Below are positions 54,060 to 63,284 of a stretch of DNA of 64,000 nucleotides, piece by piece. Made by a program: the position numbers and the translations under genes. Numbering within the stretch: the stretch's first letter is position 1; the number at the start of each line of letters is the position of its first letter. The notes below the pieces were generated by a model that saw only the letters and a list, made by a program, of their open reading frames with translations, was not told the origin of the DNA and made no database searches. The DNA is taken from NCBI GenBank assembly GCA_949316235.1, contig OX438748.1, forward strand, positions 34,528,836 to 34,592,835, in the 5' to 3' direction. The stretch comes from Oegoconia quadripuncta (taxonomy: Eukaryota; Arthropoda; Insecta; Lepidoptera; Autostichidae).

Positions 54060-56006
54060 TTATTTTAAGACGTTTCGCTTCAAGGGCGATGAGGGAGTTA
54101 TGGAACAGCCCTCGTCATCTGAGCTACTTGTATTATTGGTAGCTGAAACCTCGTTTTTTATAGTATTGCGTTTACGCGTATTACATTGGTTATAGATTTG
54201 TACGCAAAACTGACTCGTTCCTTTAGGAAATAATATTCTTTTACTTTTAAATAACAAATAAATTAGAACAACTACAGATATTACATACGTTAGAGAGAGA
54301 TAATGAGTACTATATTTTTGTAAATGAGTAGGATTTTCTAGTTTATCTAGTTCTTTCTCAAACTCATTTAAATGGACACTGGCTTGTAGCAAGGAATCTA
54401 AATTATTACTATTCGTTAATTTTACAAAAGGTAAATGGGATAAAGTCTTATTTATCTTAATTCTCTCGCAACAATCGTCTTGTAATAGGTTAAAAGTAGA
54501 TATCTGTGTGGTAACATTTGTAACAAATATTTCACCTGAACTAAATTGCAGCGTTTTGAAAAACGCTTTGCAGGATTTTCGTAGCGATAAGATACCTGTA
54601 CCGAAAAGAATCTCATCGTAAGTGTTAGGATTATTTTCACAAGTAATATGACACTTTGCAGGTTCTGACTGTACGAATATCCAGCGACTGTTACTAAGCT
54701 TATGAAATAAATCAATAGAACCATATAAAAGCTTAGTTTCGCATATCCTAGGTAATTTAGTAACCGCGTCACTGAGTAGAATTGTCTCACATGTTGGATT
54801 TGCTATTGTAGAATAGACGTTATTTAACACACACACATAGCACTTTCTATTTATTAGTTTGCACTCTTTTACACTATCGAAGAGCGAGTAAAACATTCTA
54901 TCAGCTGTTATTGCCACATAAGGTTTGCTTGGTGCAATAAGTACGAAAGTATCAGGTTTCGACGCGTCATATGGGACTGGTAAAGGAATGACATGATAAA
55001 GATTGTATAATTGAGGTAGGACCAGTGGAATTTTTATAATTATGATGATCTTATTATTATGATAGTAGCAAATTAAATTAGATATATCTATAAGGTCATG
55101 AATATTCTGCAGAGATAACGAAATTGGTAGTTCGTTGTGTTTAGGTAAGCTATTTATATTATTTTCTAAATTGTTATATAGTTGATAAGGGCTAAGTACA
55201 GTCGGGTGCAAAATATTCATCTTACTGAATAAAATTGCATTATTAATATCTTCAATATCAAATGATAAGGTTATGATTATACTTTCTATAGATGTAAGCA
55301 ATGAGTTAAGGTGAGCTTCTAACTCAAGTACGTTATTAAACTTACTTAACTGTTCAAAAGCTTTTTCAATGACATTAAAGTTCTTGTTAAGTCTATTTTC
55401 ATTTTCGTTGACTTTTGTCATTGTATTATTAAAAGTAGAAATAGTGCTTTTAATTATATGGATGTTATCTTTCATCAGATATGCTAGGCGTTTTTCATCT
55501 GTCTGTACTTGGTTTATCGCATCAGAGAACTTAACGGCGTCATCTGCATCCAAAGTTCCAAAAAATGTTTTTAAAAGAGATCCTCCAGCGTCGATGAGCC
55601 CACGTTTAAAGCGTTTTGGCTCAAGAGCCAAATCTAGTTCAAGGTCAAGACCTTGAACTAGATAAGAAATGGAAGAGAACTTCTTAACGTTATTTAAGTG
55701 TTGGCTTTGTAGAGATTCTAACGAGTTTGTGCAATCAATTTGAACCTTATTAGAAGGAAAAGATTTACAAAATGCGATTATTTTCCCGAATAAAAATTCT
55801 ACATTAGTAAGATGTGGTTGTATATGACCTATATCTATATAAGTAACGACATTCCAGTTGTCATTAGTAAACTTTACATCTAATGATTGATCGAAGAATA
55901 GACCTGGACTTTCCACAATAGGCGTCACGAAACGACTCTGGCACAGCGCGAGCGATAATCTGTGAACCAACGATTTAGGATTGAGATGCGTGTTTGATTT
56001 CGTCAT
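54060..56006 (-). CDS. env: Env glycoprotein, baculovirus-F/errantivirus type
   Basis: 648 residues, in a different frame from pol and overlapping its last 32 bp; expression from a spliced mRNA is expected. The furin-like site RFKR is at residues 132-135, followed by a fusion-peptide-like GLIDAGGSLLKTFFGTLD (136-153), the hallmark shared by errantivirus Env and baculovirus F proteins. A predicted membrane anchor lies at about 569-586 (YVISVVVLIYLLF) with a basic, Ser-rich cytoplasmic tail of about 62 residues. Many Cys and N-x-S/T sites lie in between. The first 25 residues give only a weak signal peptide, and the frame is open upstream of the ATG, so splicing may add a different N-terminus. 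No stop or frameshift. Confidence 0.9.
   Translation of the reverse strand: MTKSNTHLNPKSLVHRLSLALCQSRFVTPIVESPGLFFDQSLDVKFTNDNWNVVTYIDIGHIQPHLTNVEFLFGKIIAFCKSFPSNKVQIDCTNSLESLQSQHLNNVKKFSSISYLVQGLDLELDLALEPKRFKRGLIDAGGSLLKTFFGTLDADDAVKFSDAINQVQTDEKRLAYLMKDNIHIIKSTISTFNNTMTKVNENENRLNKNFNVIEKAFEQLSKFNNVLELEAHLNSLLTSIESIIITLSFDIEDINNAILFSKMNILHPTVLSPYQLYNNLENNINSLPKHNELPISLSLQNIHDLIDISNLICYYHNNKIIIIIKIPLVLPQLYNLYHVIPLPVPYDASKPDTFVLIAPSKPYVAITADRMFYSLFDSVKECKLINRKCYVCVLNNVYSTIANPTCETILLSDAVTKLPRICETKLLYGSIDLFHKLSNSRWIFVQSEPAKCHITCENNPNTYDEILFGTGILSLRKSCKAFFKTLQFSSGEIFVTNVTTQISTFNLLQDDCCERIKINKTLSHLPFVKLTNSNNLDSLLQASVHLNEFEKELDKLENPTHLQKYSTHYLSLTYVISVVVLIYLLFKSKRILFPKGTSQFCVQIYNQCNTRKRNTIKNEVSATNNTSSSDDEGCSITPSSPLKRNVLK
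55632..55663. repeat. 15-bp-arm palindrome inside env
   Basis: ATCTAGTTCAAGGTC and its exact complement flank a 2-nt centre. It encodes the stretch about 6-16 residues before the cleavage site. Confidence 0.85.
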
Positions 56007-59000
56007 AGTGGTGACGTATATGTTTACGATTGATAAGCAGTGTGACGGTGTGGTTACCGTTCAGTTTTACAATTCGAAAGGGACCTTTCCACACTGGTGA
56101 TAATGATTTATTTTGTTTGTGATGACACTTTAGGTATACTAGATCACCGACGTTATAAGACGTTGGTTTAGAATGTGAGTCATAATATCGTTTAGACCTT
56201 TCTTTAGATGATCGAATATTTTGTAATGCTTTCTGTCGACTGTAATAGAGTCTGTGATTTAAAGCTCTTATGTAATCAGTATATGTATTAGTTTCCAAAG
56301 TATCGATACTTTGGGGAATATAGGGTTTGAAACCAAGTAATAGTTCTAATGGGCAATAGCCCGTAGTTGAGTGGACATTTGTATTGTAAGCGATCATCGC
56401 TGTATTCAAATACAAGTCCCAAGTATGTTGGTTTTCGTCAATGTAACTTCGTAAGTATTCTTTTAGCGTGGAATGACTTCTCTCGAGAGCCCCACATGTT
56501 TGAGGGTGATAAGGAGATGCTAGGATATGTTTTATTCCGAAAAGTCTTTCTAATTGTTTAAACACGTCTGAGCAGAAATTTGTACCTTGATCGGTTATTA
56601 TTATCTTGGGAATACATAGATGAGAAATAAAATGAACTAGTCGACGAGCAGTCTCGTCTGCGGAGCAAGTTTGCATAGGATAGGCTTGCGAATATTTAGT
56701 CAGGTCGTCTTGTAAGGTAAGTATGAATTTATATTTGTTATGATGTGTCTCGGGTAGTGGGCCAACTATGTCTAGGAATAACTTTTCATTAGGTTTTGTC
56801 GCGGATGAAGTTATGATCATAGGACTTCGGTTAGTGTTTCGCAATGGTTTATTAATTTGACAAGACTTACAATTTTTTACATAGGCTTCGATATCTGATC
56901 GCATGTTTTTCCACCAATATATAGATTTTAACTTTTCGAACATACGAGAAATACCTGGGTGGCCCGCGGTTGGTGAGTCATGATGCTCTTTCAAAATGGT
57001 TTTTACTTCGTCTGGTGTAGGATATATGATTCGATTGCGATATATATTTACTTTTATGCCAGTACCATGAAATAGGAAGGCTATGATATTATAAATCATA
57101 GTATAGGATAGTTTGTTAAAGGGGTCTTTAAAATCAGATATGGCTAATTCTTTTTCTTCCATATACCAGGTGGTTATCATATCTCTGTAATCACGTAATA
57201 AGTTGAATATTTCTTTATAGGAGTATTCGTCATAATGATGAACGCGTAGAAATAGGTGTGTGAAAAGATGTTTGTCGTTGGCCGTAGAGTAAAAGGTATA
57301 TAACTCTCGTTCAATGTGACGAACGTCGGGGTCACTGGAAGATTGTTGTAGGACCTCGGAACAGTAGGGTACAGATTCGTCTAAATCTATAGAAGTCGGG
57401 TAGACAATGAGTTTACATTTGGCTTTTAATAGAGATTCGTTATGTTCTTGTATTTCTGTGTCATAGGTAAACGATTCCTGTCTTCGAATTTGCAGATATT
57501 TGTCATATGATTCGGAAGTCGAGGGCTGATCAATTGCATTGATCGGGTTACGTGATAGGGAGTCAGCATTGTTATTTAGCTTGCCCTTTTTATATTCGAT
57601 TTCATAATCGTAGTCTTCGAGTTTTAGACGCCAGCGAACTAATTTAGAGCTGGGGTCTTTACAATTAAAGAGCCATTGTAGTGGTTTATGGTCAGTGACA
57701 ATTTTAAATTTATGGCCATAAAGATAAGGTCTAAAAACCTTCGTTCCGAAAATGATAGCTAGGCATTCTTTTTCCGTTGTAGAATAATTTCCTTCGGATT
57801 TATTTAACGTTCTAGACGCATATGCAATTGGGAGATCTTTACTTATCTCACCTTGTGATAGGATGGCGGATATGGCATAATTTGACGCATCTGTCGTAAG
57901 AATGAACGGCTTAGAAAAGTCAGGATACTGAAGAATCGGTGCAGTAGTTATTTGCGTTTTTAACTTATTGAAGGCATGTTGTTGTTCGACTGACCACACA
58001 AATTTAGCATCCTTTTTTAAGAGACTGGTAAGAGGTTTTGTGATATGGGAGAAGTTTTCGATAAATCGGCGGTAGTAGCCTACTAGACCTAAAAAGGATT
58101 TTATATCCTTTGGACATTTTGGAGTGGGAAATTTTTCAACACATTCAACTTTCTTGGGGTCAGGTTTCACACCTTTATCTGATATAATGTGACCCAAGTA
58201 TTGCACCTCTTTACGGAGAAATTCGCTCTTATCCGGCTGAAGTTTTAGATTATGTAGTCTTAGTTTTTCGAATACGAGTCTCAACTTTTGAATGTGATCA
58301 GAAATATCGTGACCGAAAATGACTACGTCATCCATATAAGTATAACAATGAATACCTTGGAGGCCAGAGAGGACTATATTCATTAGCCTCTGAAAAGTCG
58401 AAGGAGCGTTGCGCAACCCAAATGGCATGCGGGCGAATTCGTAGTGTCCCGCTAAAGTTCCCGGTACGCTGAACGCGGTTTTCTCGCAATCAGTTTCTTT
58501 CATGGAAATTTGATGAAATGAAGAAACTAAATCAAGAGTGCTGAAATATTTACTATTGCCTAATTGATCTAATATCTCTGAGATATTAGGAATTGGATAG
58601 GCATCACCAATAGTGATTTGATTTAATTTGCGGTAGTCGATGACGATCCGCCACTTGCGTCTACCGGACGCATCTAGCTTTTTAGGTACTACCCATATTG
58701 GAGCTGACCAGGGCGATATAGATGGTCTGATTACCTTTTGATCTAACATGCTTTTAATTTGTTTACTAACTTCCTCTTTATGACACTCTGGGAAGCGGTA
58801 ACTTTTGACATGAATGGGAGTTTGAGTAGTTGTTCGGATCTCATGTTGGAGAGTCTTGGTAGCAGTAAGTTTGTCTCCTTCGAGATAGAAAATATCACTG
58901 AAGTCAGAGCAAAGGTTACGTAATAGTTTTTCTTCTTCGTGATTTAAATGTTCACATCTGAGAGCGTTCTGGACTTGTTTATCGCGACATGTATTTAATG

Positions 59001-60078
59001 AAGTTTGTAAGCACAGAGCTTCGTCCGTGTCTTTTGATGAGTCATCATTTAATAGACTCGATCTATTTTCTAAAATATAGGAGGCTGGTTCGAGAATTAA
59101 TTGCAAGGTTTGTAACTTGACTTCCTTTTCAGAGGTGTTTAAAACCGAAATAGTAACTTTGTTATTTGAATTCACCTTGACGAGGCACTTAGAAAAATAT
59201 AATTTAGGATATTCTTTAAAAGTAGTGTTTAGTATGAGGCCTTCCTGTAATTCCGGGTTAGAGACTGGGCATTCTATAAACATTTCACTTCTAGGAGGAA
59301 TAACGTAAATAGGTTCAGTGGTTTTTAATATGAAAAAGGATGTAGGGTCGTCAAAAACCTCTAATCGTTGTTTTGAGTATTTTATACATGCTTTATTTTG
59401 CTCGAAGAAATTTGATCCTATTATGCCATCGTAGTCGAGATTCACGTTATCTACTACATGAAAATAGAAAGGAATAGAGGTCTTTTCATCTAATTTTATA
59501 GACAACATGAATTTACCTAGGGACTCGGAATAGGAATTTATGTCGTTGATGCCTTTGAATTTTATTTTGTGATCTTGAAGATCTGGAAGTTTTGGAAGAC
59601 TCGACTCTTTGATAAGGCATATCGAACTACCTGTATCAATTAGCAACCTAAGCGGTCTTGTAGTATGAGATGTTTCGACTTCTATATACGGAAGCTGAGT
59701 ACTTTTTACTTGTGAAACATCATAGATCGTAGGACATTCTTCAGTGCTTTGAAAAAGATCGTCAATTAATTCCTTGGACGACTTAGAACTTGTTTGTGAG
59801 GCACTCGTATTGACGTTCGAATGAAATGCGACGTTAGGTTGGTCACCCGATTTAGTAGTCATAAAAGATTTAGTATATGTGGGTTGACCCGACGATTTAG
59901 GATTTAGTAACGATTTAGAATTATAAGATTTAGTATAAGATGTAGTATAAGATTTAGGGTCATAAGATTTGGAATTGTAAGATTTAGCATAAGATTTATT
60001 TGTATACGTTTTAGTTGTATAAGATTTTGTAATTAAAGATTTAGCAGTGCCTAAGGGGTCAGGGTTTCGTTGGCACAA
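55975..60078 (-). CDS. pol: Pol polyprotein: protease, reverse transcriptase, RNase H, integrase
   Basis: About 1,370 residues in the -1 frame; the annotated first codon is TTG, so translation is expected by frameshift from gag. Residues 13-60 are a Lys-Ser-Tyr repeat region. Protease DTG is at 148-150. RT spans about 430-610 with YMDD at 581-584. RNase H has D730, E771, D796 and D839. The integrase zinc domain is at about H1033/H1040/C1070/C1073, and the core D1103, D1163, E1199 gives D-x59-D-x35-E. GALERSHSTLKEYLR follows in the usual place. All catalytic residues are present. Order PR-RT-RH-IN is that of Ty3/gypsy. The C-terminus overlaps env by 32 bp. Confidence 0.95.
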   Translation of the reverse strand: MCQRNPDPLGTAKSLITKSYTTKTYTNKSYAKSYNSKSYDPKSYTTSYTKSYNSKSLLNPKSSGQPTYTKSFMTTKSGDQPNVAFHSNVNTSASQTSSKSSKELIDDLFQSTEECPTIYDVSQVKSTQLPYIEVETSHTTRPLRLLIDTGSSICLIKESSLPKLPDLQDHKIKFKGINDINSYSESLGKFMLSIKLDEKTSIPFYFHVVDNVNLDYDGIIGSNFFEQNKACIKYSKQRLEVFDDPTSFFILKTTEPIYVIPPRSEMFIECPVSNPELQEGLILNTTFKEYPKLYFSKCLVKVNSNNKVTISVLNTSEKEVKLQTLQLILEPASYILENRSSLLNDDSSKDTDEALCLQTSLNTCRDKQVQNALRCEHLNHEEEKLLRNLCSDFSDIFYLEGDKLTATKTLQHEIRTTTQTPIHVKSYRFPECHKEEVSKQIKSMLDQKVIRPSISPWSAPIWVVPKKLDASGRRKWRIVIDYRKLNQITIGDAYPIPNISEILDQLGNSKYFSTLDLVSSFHQISMKETDCEKTAFSVPGTLAGHYEFARMPFGLRNAPSTFQRLMNIVLSGLQGIHCYTYMDDVVIFGHDISDHIQKLRLVFEKLRLHNLKLQPDKSEFLRKEVQYLGHIISDKGVKPDPKKVECVEKFPTPKCPKDIKSFLGLVGYYRRFIENFSHITKPLTSLLKKDAKFVWSVEQQHAFNKLKTQITTAPILQYPDFSKPFILTTDASNYAISAILSQGEISKDLPIAYASRTLNKSEGNYSTTEKECLAIIFGTKVFRPYLYGHKFKIVTDHKPLQWLFNCKDPSSKLVRWRLKLEDYDYEIEYKKGKLNNNADSLSRNPINAIDQPSTSESYDKYLQIRRQESFTYDTEIQEHNESLLKAKCKLIVYPTSIDLDESVPYCSEVLQQSSSDPDVRHIERELYTFYSTANDKHLFTHLFLRVHHYDEYSYKEIFNLLRDYRDMITTWYMEEKELAISDFKDPFNKLSYTMIYNIIAFLFHGTGIKVNIYRNRIIYPTPDEVKTILKEHHDSPTAGHPGISRMFEKLKSIYWWKNMRSDIEAYVKNCKSCQINKPLRNTNRSPMIITSSATKPNEKLFLDIVGPLPETHHNKYKFILTLQDDLTKYSQAYPMQTCSADETARRLVHFISHLCIPKIIITDQGTNFCSDVFKQLERLFGIKHILASPYHPQTCGALERSHSTLKEYLRSYIDENQHTWDLYLNTAMIAYNTNVHSTTGYCPLELLLGFKPYIPQSIDTLETNTYTDYIRALNHRLYYSRQKALQNIRSSKERSKRYYDSHSKPTSYNVGDLVYLKCHHKQNKSLSPVWKGPFRIVKLNGNHTVTLLINRKHIRHHYDEIKHASQS

Positions 60079-60105
60079 AGGCGAAACCCGATGATTTAGT
60101 TTAAA
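60062..60105 (-). promoter_or_regulatory. gag-pol -1 ribosomal frameshift signal
   Basis: Slippery heptamer T-TTA-AAC (60105-60099) in the gag frame, with the gag TAA next (60098-60096). After 9 nt a perfect 8-bp stem forms between GGGTTTCG (60089-60082) and CGAAACCC (60069-60062) with a 12-nt loop. The pol frame is -1 relative to gag and is open from 60108, just after its last stop at 60111-60109. Heptamer form, spacer and stem all follow the retroviral -1 frameshift rule. A pseudoknot is possible but not demonstrated. Confidence 0.88.
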
Positions 60106-61061
60106 TGTTCATGGTCATTCGGCAACTCATGGGACAGTTCGCATAAAGGCGGTGTAGCATGACTGTCATCGCAGTCTTCCACAAAATGTTGTTCGTGGAA
60201 TTGAGTGTTATTGTTTGCCGCTTTATTGTTGTTGTACTGGCGTTTTCGGCATTGCGAAATGTGATGTCCCGCCTTTTTGCAATAAGCGCAGACAACGTTC
60301 GACGAATTGGGTTTAAATGTTGCGAAATTTTGTCGCGGTTGTTCAGCAGGCCTGGGATTTCGTTGTAAATGGTATTTGGCGCGGTTGACCTTACTGAAAC
60401 AATCCGATTCCAGATGACCTGGCTTATTACATATTTTGCAGACTTTAACTCTAGACTGCGTCTTATCAAAAAGATTTTGTATCTTTTCTTCTTCCATAGC
60501 TATATTGATTGCAGCATTCAAACTCTTAGGATCTCTACATCTTACTATATTGCTAATTTTTGGTTGGAGTCCCAAAGAAAAGGTATAAAGAGCAAGATCT
60601 TCGGTCATCGCAATGCGACCTGGTAACTCCTTTTTAAGCGACTCAGAATTGTGGATTTCGGATTGTAAATCTGTAAGGCACGTCTCAATACGCAATGCGT
60701 ATTGAGCCACGGATTCACCAGATTGCTGTTTGCATGACTGTAGATCTAACAATAAATGATTATAGTGTTTACGTTCACCAAAATTTTGTTTCAGAAAACT
60801 TTTAAGATCATCAAAATTATCAAAAACCTTATTAGAACATGCAATTTGAGCTTTTCCCTCCAATCTTGAAATAATAAATTTTAATAGTAATTCCTTTTGG
60901 TTTTCTGCAGCTAGTTGGAGGGCATTTTGACAGTTTGTCAAAAATGCAGCGAGTGTTTCGCGTTCACCTCTATACACATTGATAAAATTGCATAACACCA
61001 TAATAGGAAAAGTTTCGAGTATAATAGGAGTAGATTGACTCTCGGTTTCAGTACTCGGCAT
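60096..61061 (-). CDS. gag: Gag polyprotein with two CCHC zinc knuckles
   Basis: 321 residues starting at the first ATG after the leader. Residues about 20-200 are mostly helical and Leu/Lys-rich, fitting a capsid domain (SCKQQSGESVAQYALRIETC is the usual Ty3/gypsy capsid-type motif). Two nucleocapsid knuckles follow: CKICNKPGHLESDC (208-221) and CAYCKKAGHHISQC (258-271), both C-x2-C-x4-H-x4-C. The C-terminus is Asn/His-rich. The stop follows directly on a TTTAAAC slip site, so most ribosomes should terminate here and a minority enter pol. The product would assemble the particle and bind genomic RNA. Confidence 0.9.
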   Translation of the reverse strand: MPSTETESQSTPIILETFPIMVLCNFINVYRGERETLAAFLTNCQNALQLAAENQKELLLKFIISRLEGKAQIACSNKVFDNFDDLKSFLKQNFGERKHYNHLLLDLQSCKQQSGESVAQYALRIETCLTDLQSEIHNSESLKKELPGRIAMTEDLALYTFSLGLQPKISNIVRCRDPKSLNAAINIAMEEEKIQNLFDKTQSRVKVCKICNKPGHLESDCFSKVNRAKYHLQRNPRPAEQPRQNFATFKPNSSNVVCAYCKKAGHHISQCRKRQYNNNKAANNNTQFHEQHFVEDCDDSHATPPLCELSHELPNDHEHLN

Positions 61062-61594
61062 CTTTAAAATATTTTAATTGATGAAATTAATAAAATGATA
61101 AAGGAATTTTAAAACACGATTTAAGTTATTTTCGGCAATAACAGGCAATGAAATATCTTACTCACATTAGCACGAAGACGCGTTTCATTCTGGAACCACA
61201 GATATGAATATCTTGAAGTCAGGAGCAAAGACACGAAGAATTTTCGCGGAGTTAGGAGTTTATGAGTCCTATCTTGGGACACACGAACTGGACGAAGAAT
61301 TTGACGAGGCGACGGCTGTTCGGCAGGCTTAACAAAAGTTCAAGGCTTAATGTCGCGATCCAGCAGGTAGCACCACGGAGAGTCGGGTTTTCGACACGAA
61401 GTAAATTATTTGGCAGCGGTAGATATGTAGGCACAGAACTGGAACAGTTTCTAGGTCGTGACACAGTTCATTCACTCACTACGATTTTCTCACTGAAAGT
61501 CAGTTTTCAGGATTTTGCTTTTTATTCCCCTCGCGTAAAGGATACCAGCGAATTTACGAAAAGTTCAGTGCTGGCATCCCACTTCTGACACCAC
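61062..61594 (-). other. 5' leader of the endogenous retrovirus
   Basis: Non-coding stretch between the 5' LTR and gag. Short frames on both strands (up to about 108 codons on the opposite strand) have no family resemblance. It would be expected to hold packaging signals and the env splice donor, none of which I can point to. Confidence 0.6.
61576..61593 (-). promoter_or_regulatory. primer binding site, tRNA-Leu type
   Basis: TGGTGTCAGAAGTGGGAT lies 1 nt after the 5' LTR. It starts with TGG (complement of CCA) and is complementary to the 3' end of an animal tRNA-Leu ending ...ATCCCACTTCTGACA-CCA, as I recall it from Drosophila. Confidence 0.8.
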
Positions 61595-61819
61595 TGTTAC
61601 GGAGCGGGTCCAAGAGATGTTTTTAAAAAAAAGAAATATTACTGAAACTGAAATTTAATTATAGAAATTATTAAAATCAATTATACAGGTGCCTACTACG
61701 AAGTTCAAACCCAGTCTGACATGTAAAACCTAAAATCAATAATGCATCCGCAATCGATGGGAACTGCAACGTTAGCAATTATATTTATTATATGCTGAAG
61801 GGTTATTTCCATTATAACA
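61595..61819 (-). repeat. 5' LTR of the endogenous retrovirus
   Basis: 225 bp, the same sequence as the 3' LTR. Transcription of the element would start here on the minus strand. Confidence 0.95.
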
Positions 61820-61849
61820 GTTCCCTTTCCGCAACTATAACCTTTTTTT

Positions 61850-62440
61850 TTATGGTTAACTGGATACGCTTTTGACCACAATCTCACCTGATGGAAATTG
61901 ACGATGTGGCCGAAGATGAAGCACGCGATCTCAGTAAATGCCTATCCACCCTGCTCTTGAAGATCCCAAGGTTGTAGGATTCAGGAAAGACTGACGCCGG
62001 AAGGGAGTTCCGTGCCTTGGCTGTTCGCATTATGAATGAAGAGTCGAACCTCTTAGTGCGAATGTGCGGTACGTTAACTATATATGGGTGGAATCCCTCC
62101 CCACGCCTAGTGGGTCGAAGATGAAATGGCGATGGTGGAATAAGATTGTGTAATTCCAACGCCCACTCACCGAAATGCATCCTCTAAAAGACTGAGAGAC
62201 AGGCGAACTGAAATTGAACAGTGATCGAATGGTCACCAATGAGCCTTTTGGCACGACGTTCCACAGAATCGAGTGCAGCCAGCTGGTACTTGGCTGAACC
62301 ATCCCAAAGGTGACAGCAGTATTCCATGCACGAGCGAACCTGAGCCTGGTAAAGTACCAAAAGCTGATTCGGCATAAAATATCGCCTGACCTTGAGGAGA
62401 ATGCCAAGCTTCTTAGCTGCTGTTTTAGCATTTCGTTCTA
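61850..62440 (-). mobile_element. LINE-2: RT C-terminal third and 3' UTR
   Basis: In reverse, one reading gives KLGILLKVRRYFMPNQLLVL, YQAQVRSCMEYCCHLWDGSA and LAALDSVERRAKRLIGD, then after a stop/shift near 62.19 kb IPPSPFHLRPTRRGEGFHPY, VPHIRTKRFDSSFIMRTAK and SLPASVFPESYNLGIFKSRV. These are the post-catalytic blocks of CR1/jockey-type RT (LY-aqVRsc-EYc-h-Wd). The RT core is missing, so the copy is dead. It ends in the CCTGATGG...GTTAACCATAAAAAAAA tail. Confidence 0.8.
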
Positions 62441-62529
62441 TGGAGCGTACCTTCGTCTTACCTACTCACATTTCTTTCTTTTTATATTCTCCATTCATAA
62501 GAGTAAACTTGCTCTGTAGGTCCTGTGTA

Positions 62530-62790
62530 AAGTCAAAGTCAAAAGTCAAAGTCAAAAAATATTTATTTCGTAGGATAAAGATTATCACTTGAAAACGTCA
62601 CATTTTTTATCTTAATATTAAAATTATTGACATTATTGCTCATTCGCAAATCAGATTCCCCAGAGAAGAACGAGCAAGAAACTCAAGGGTTGCTCTTTTA
62701 AATAAGTTTGGGTTACAATTATATTATATTGTATAATTAGGCTGAATATCGCCGAGCGGTCTATGTCCATGCTTGCTTATCATCCAGATA
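62530..62790 (-). mobile_element. LINE-3 3' end
   Basis: AAATATTTATTTCGTAGGAT, AGAGAAGAACGAGCAAGAAA and CTTGCTTATCATCCAGATAA. Confidence 0.65.
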
Positions 62791-63284
62791 AAGAAATTAA
62801 ATAAAAAATTAAAGTAAAAAACATCAGGTGTGCCTGAGGTCAAGCACCAATAATTGTATTTTAAAAAGCATGAGATAACAGCGCAAACCCTTTGACAAAA
62901 GTAGTTTACTGTAATTCCTCATTTCCTGTTCAAGGTACTCAAACATTCCCACACGACCCAGCCATACGGAACCGTCTCAAGACGCAAAACTTGGGGTCGG
63001 TAATACATATATATAAATAATATCCTCTGTTTAGTAAGCTTTACGGTTGAATTTAGGCGAGCGATGATTTATGAAATGAAGTATAATTTGGTTACATTTG
63101 ACCGATTTTTGGAAACAGGTGTCGTGTTTTTATATCCGTTATTATGATAAGAAAACAGTAATCAAATTTCGGATAATTTTATTCAAAATCCCTTAAAGTT
63201 CCTATACGTGAGGATCCACACTGAGCGATGGTCCATTATTTTGGTGGTACAGATACACATACAACTTTATTATTAAGTTGTAAC
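62791..63284. other. no gene recognised
   Basis: A SINE-A scrap (CATCAGGTGTGCCTGAGGTC) near 62.82 kb, otherwise nothing matched. Confidence 0.4.

Larger units (their letters stand above)
53316..61823 (-). mobile_element. complete Ty3/gypsy-group endogenous retrovirus (errantivirus-like)
   Basis: An 8.5-kb unit bounded by GTTC target duplications (53316-53319 and 61820-61823). In its own 5' to 3' order: LTR, 1-nt gap, tRNA-Leu-type primer site, 533-bp leader, gag, pol (-1 frame), env (overlapping the end of pol), 3' UTR, polypurine tract, LTR. The LTRs agree at every position I compared and all three frames are free of stops and frameshifts, so the insertion is evolutionarily very recent. The env gene and cleavage site place it with env-bearing insect gypsy elements (errantivirus-like). 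Activity cannot be judged from sequence alone. Confidence 0.93.

Noticed and set aside
55369..55656. Antisense frame inside env (95 codons)
   Set aside because: Shadow of the env coding sequence; low-complexity Leu/Ser composition.
61262..61588. 108-codon plus-strand frame opposite the retroviral leader
   Set aside because: No family motif; it lies antisense in the leader and runs up to the LTR.
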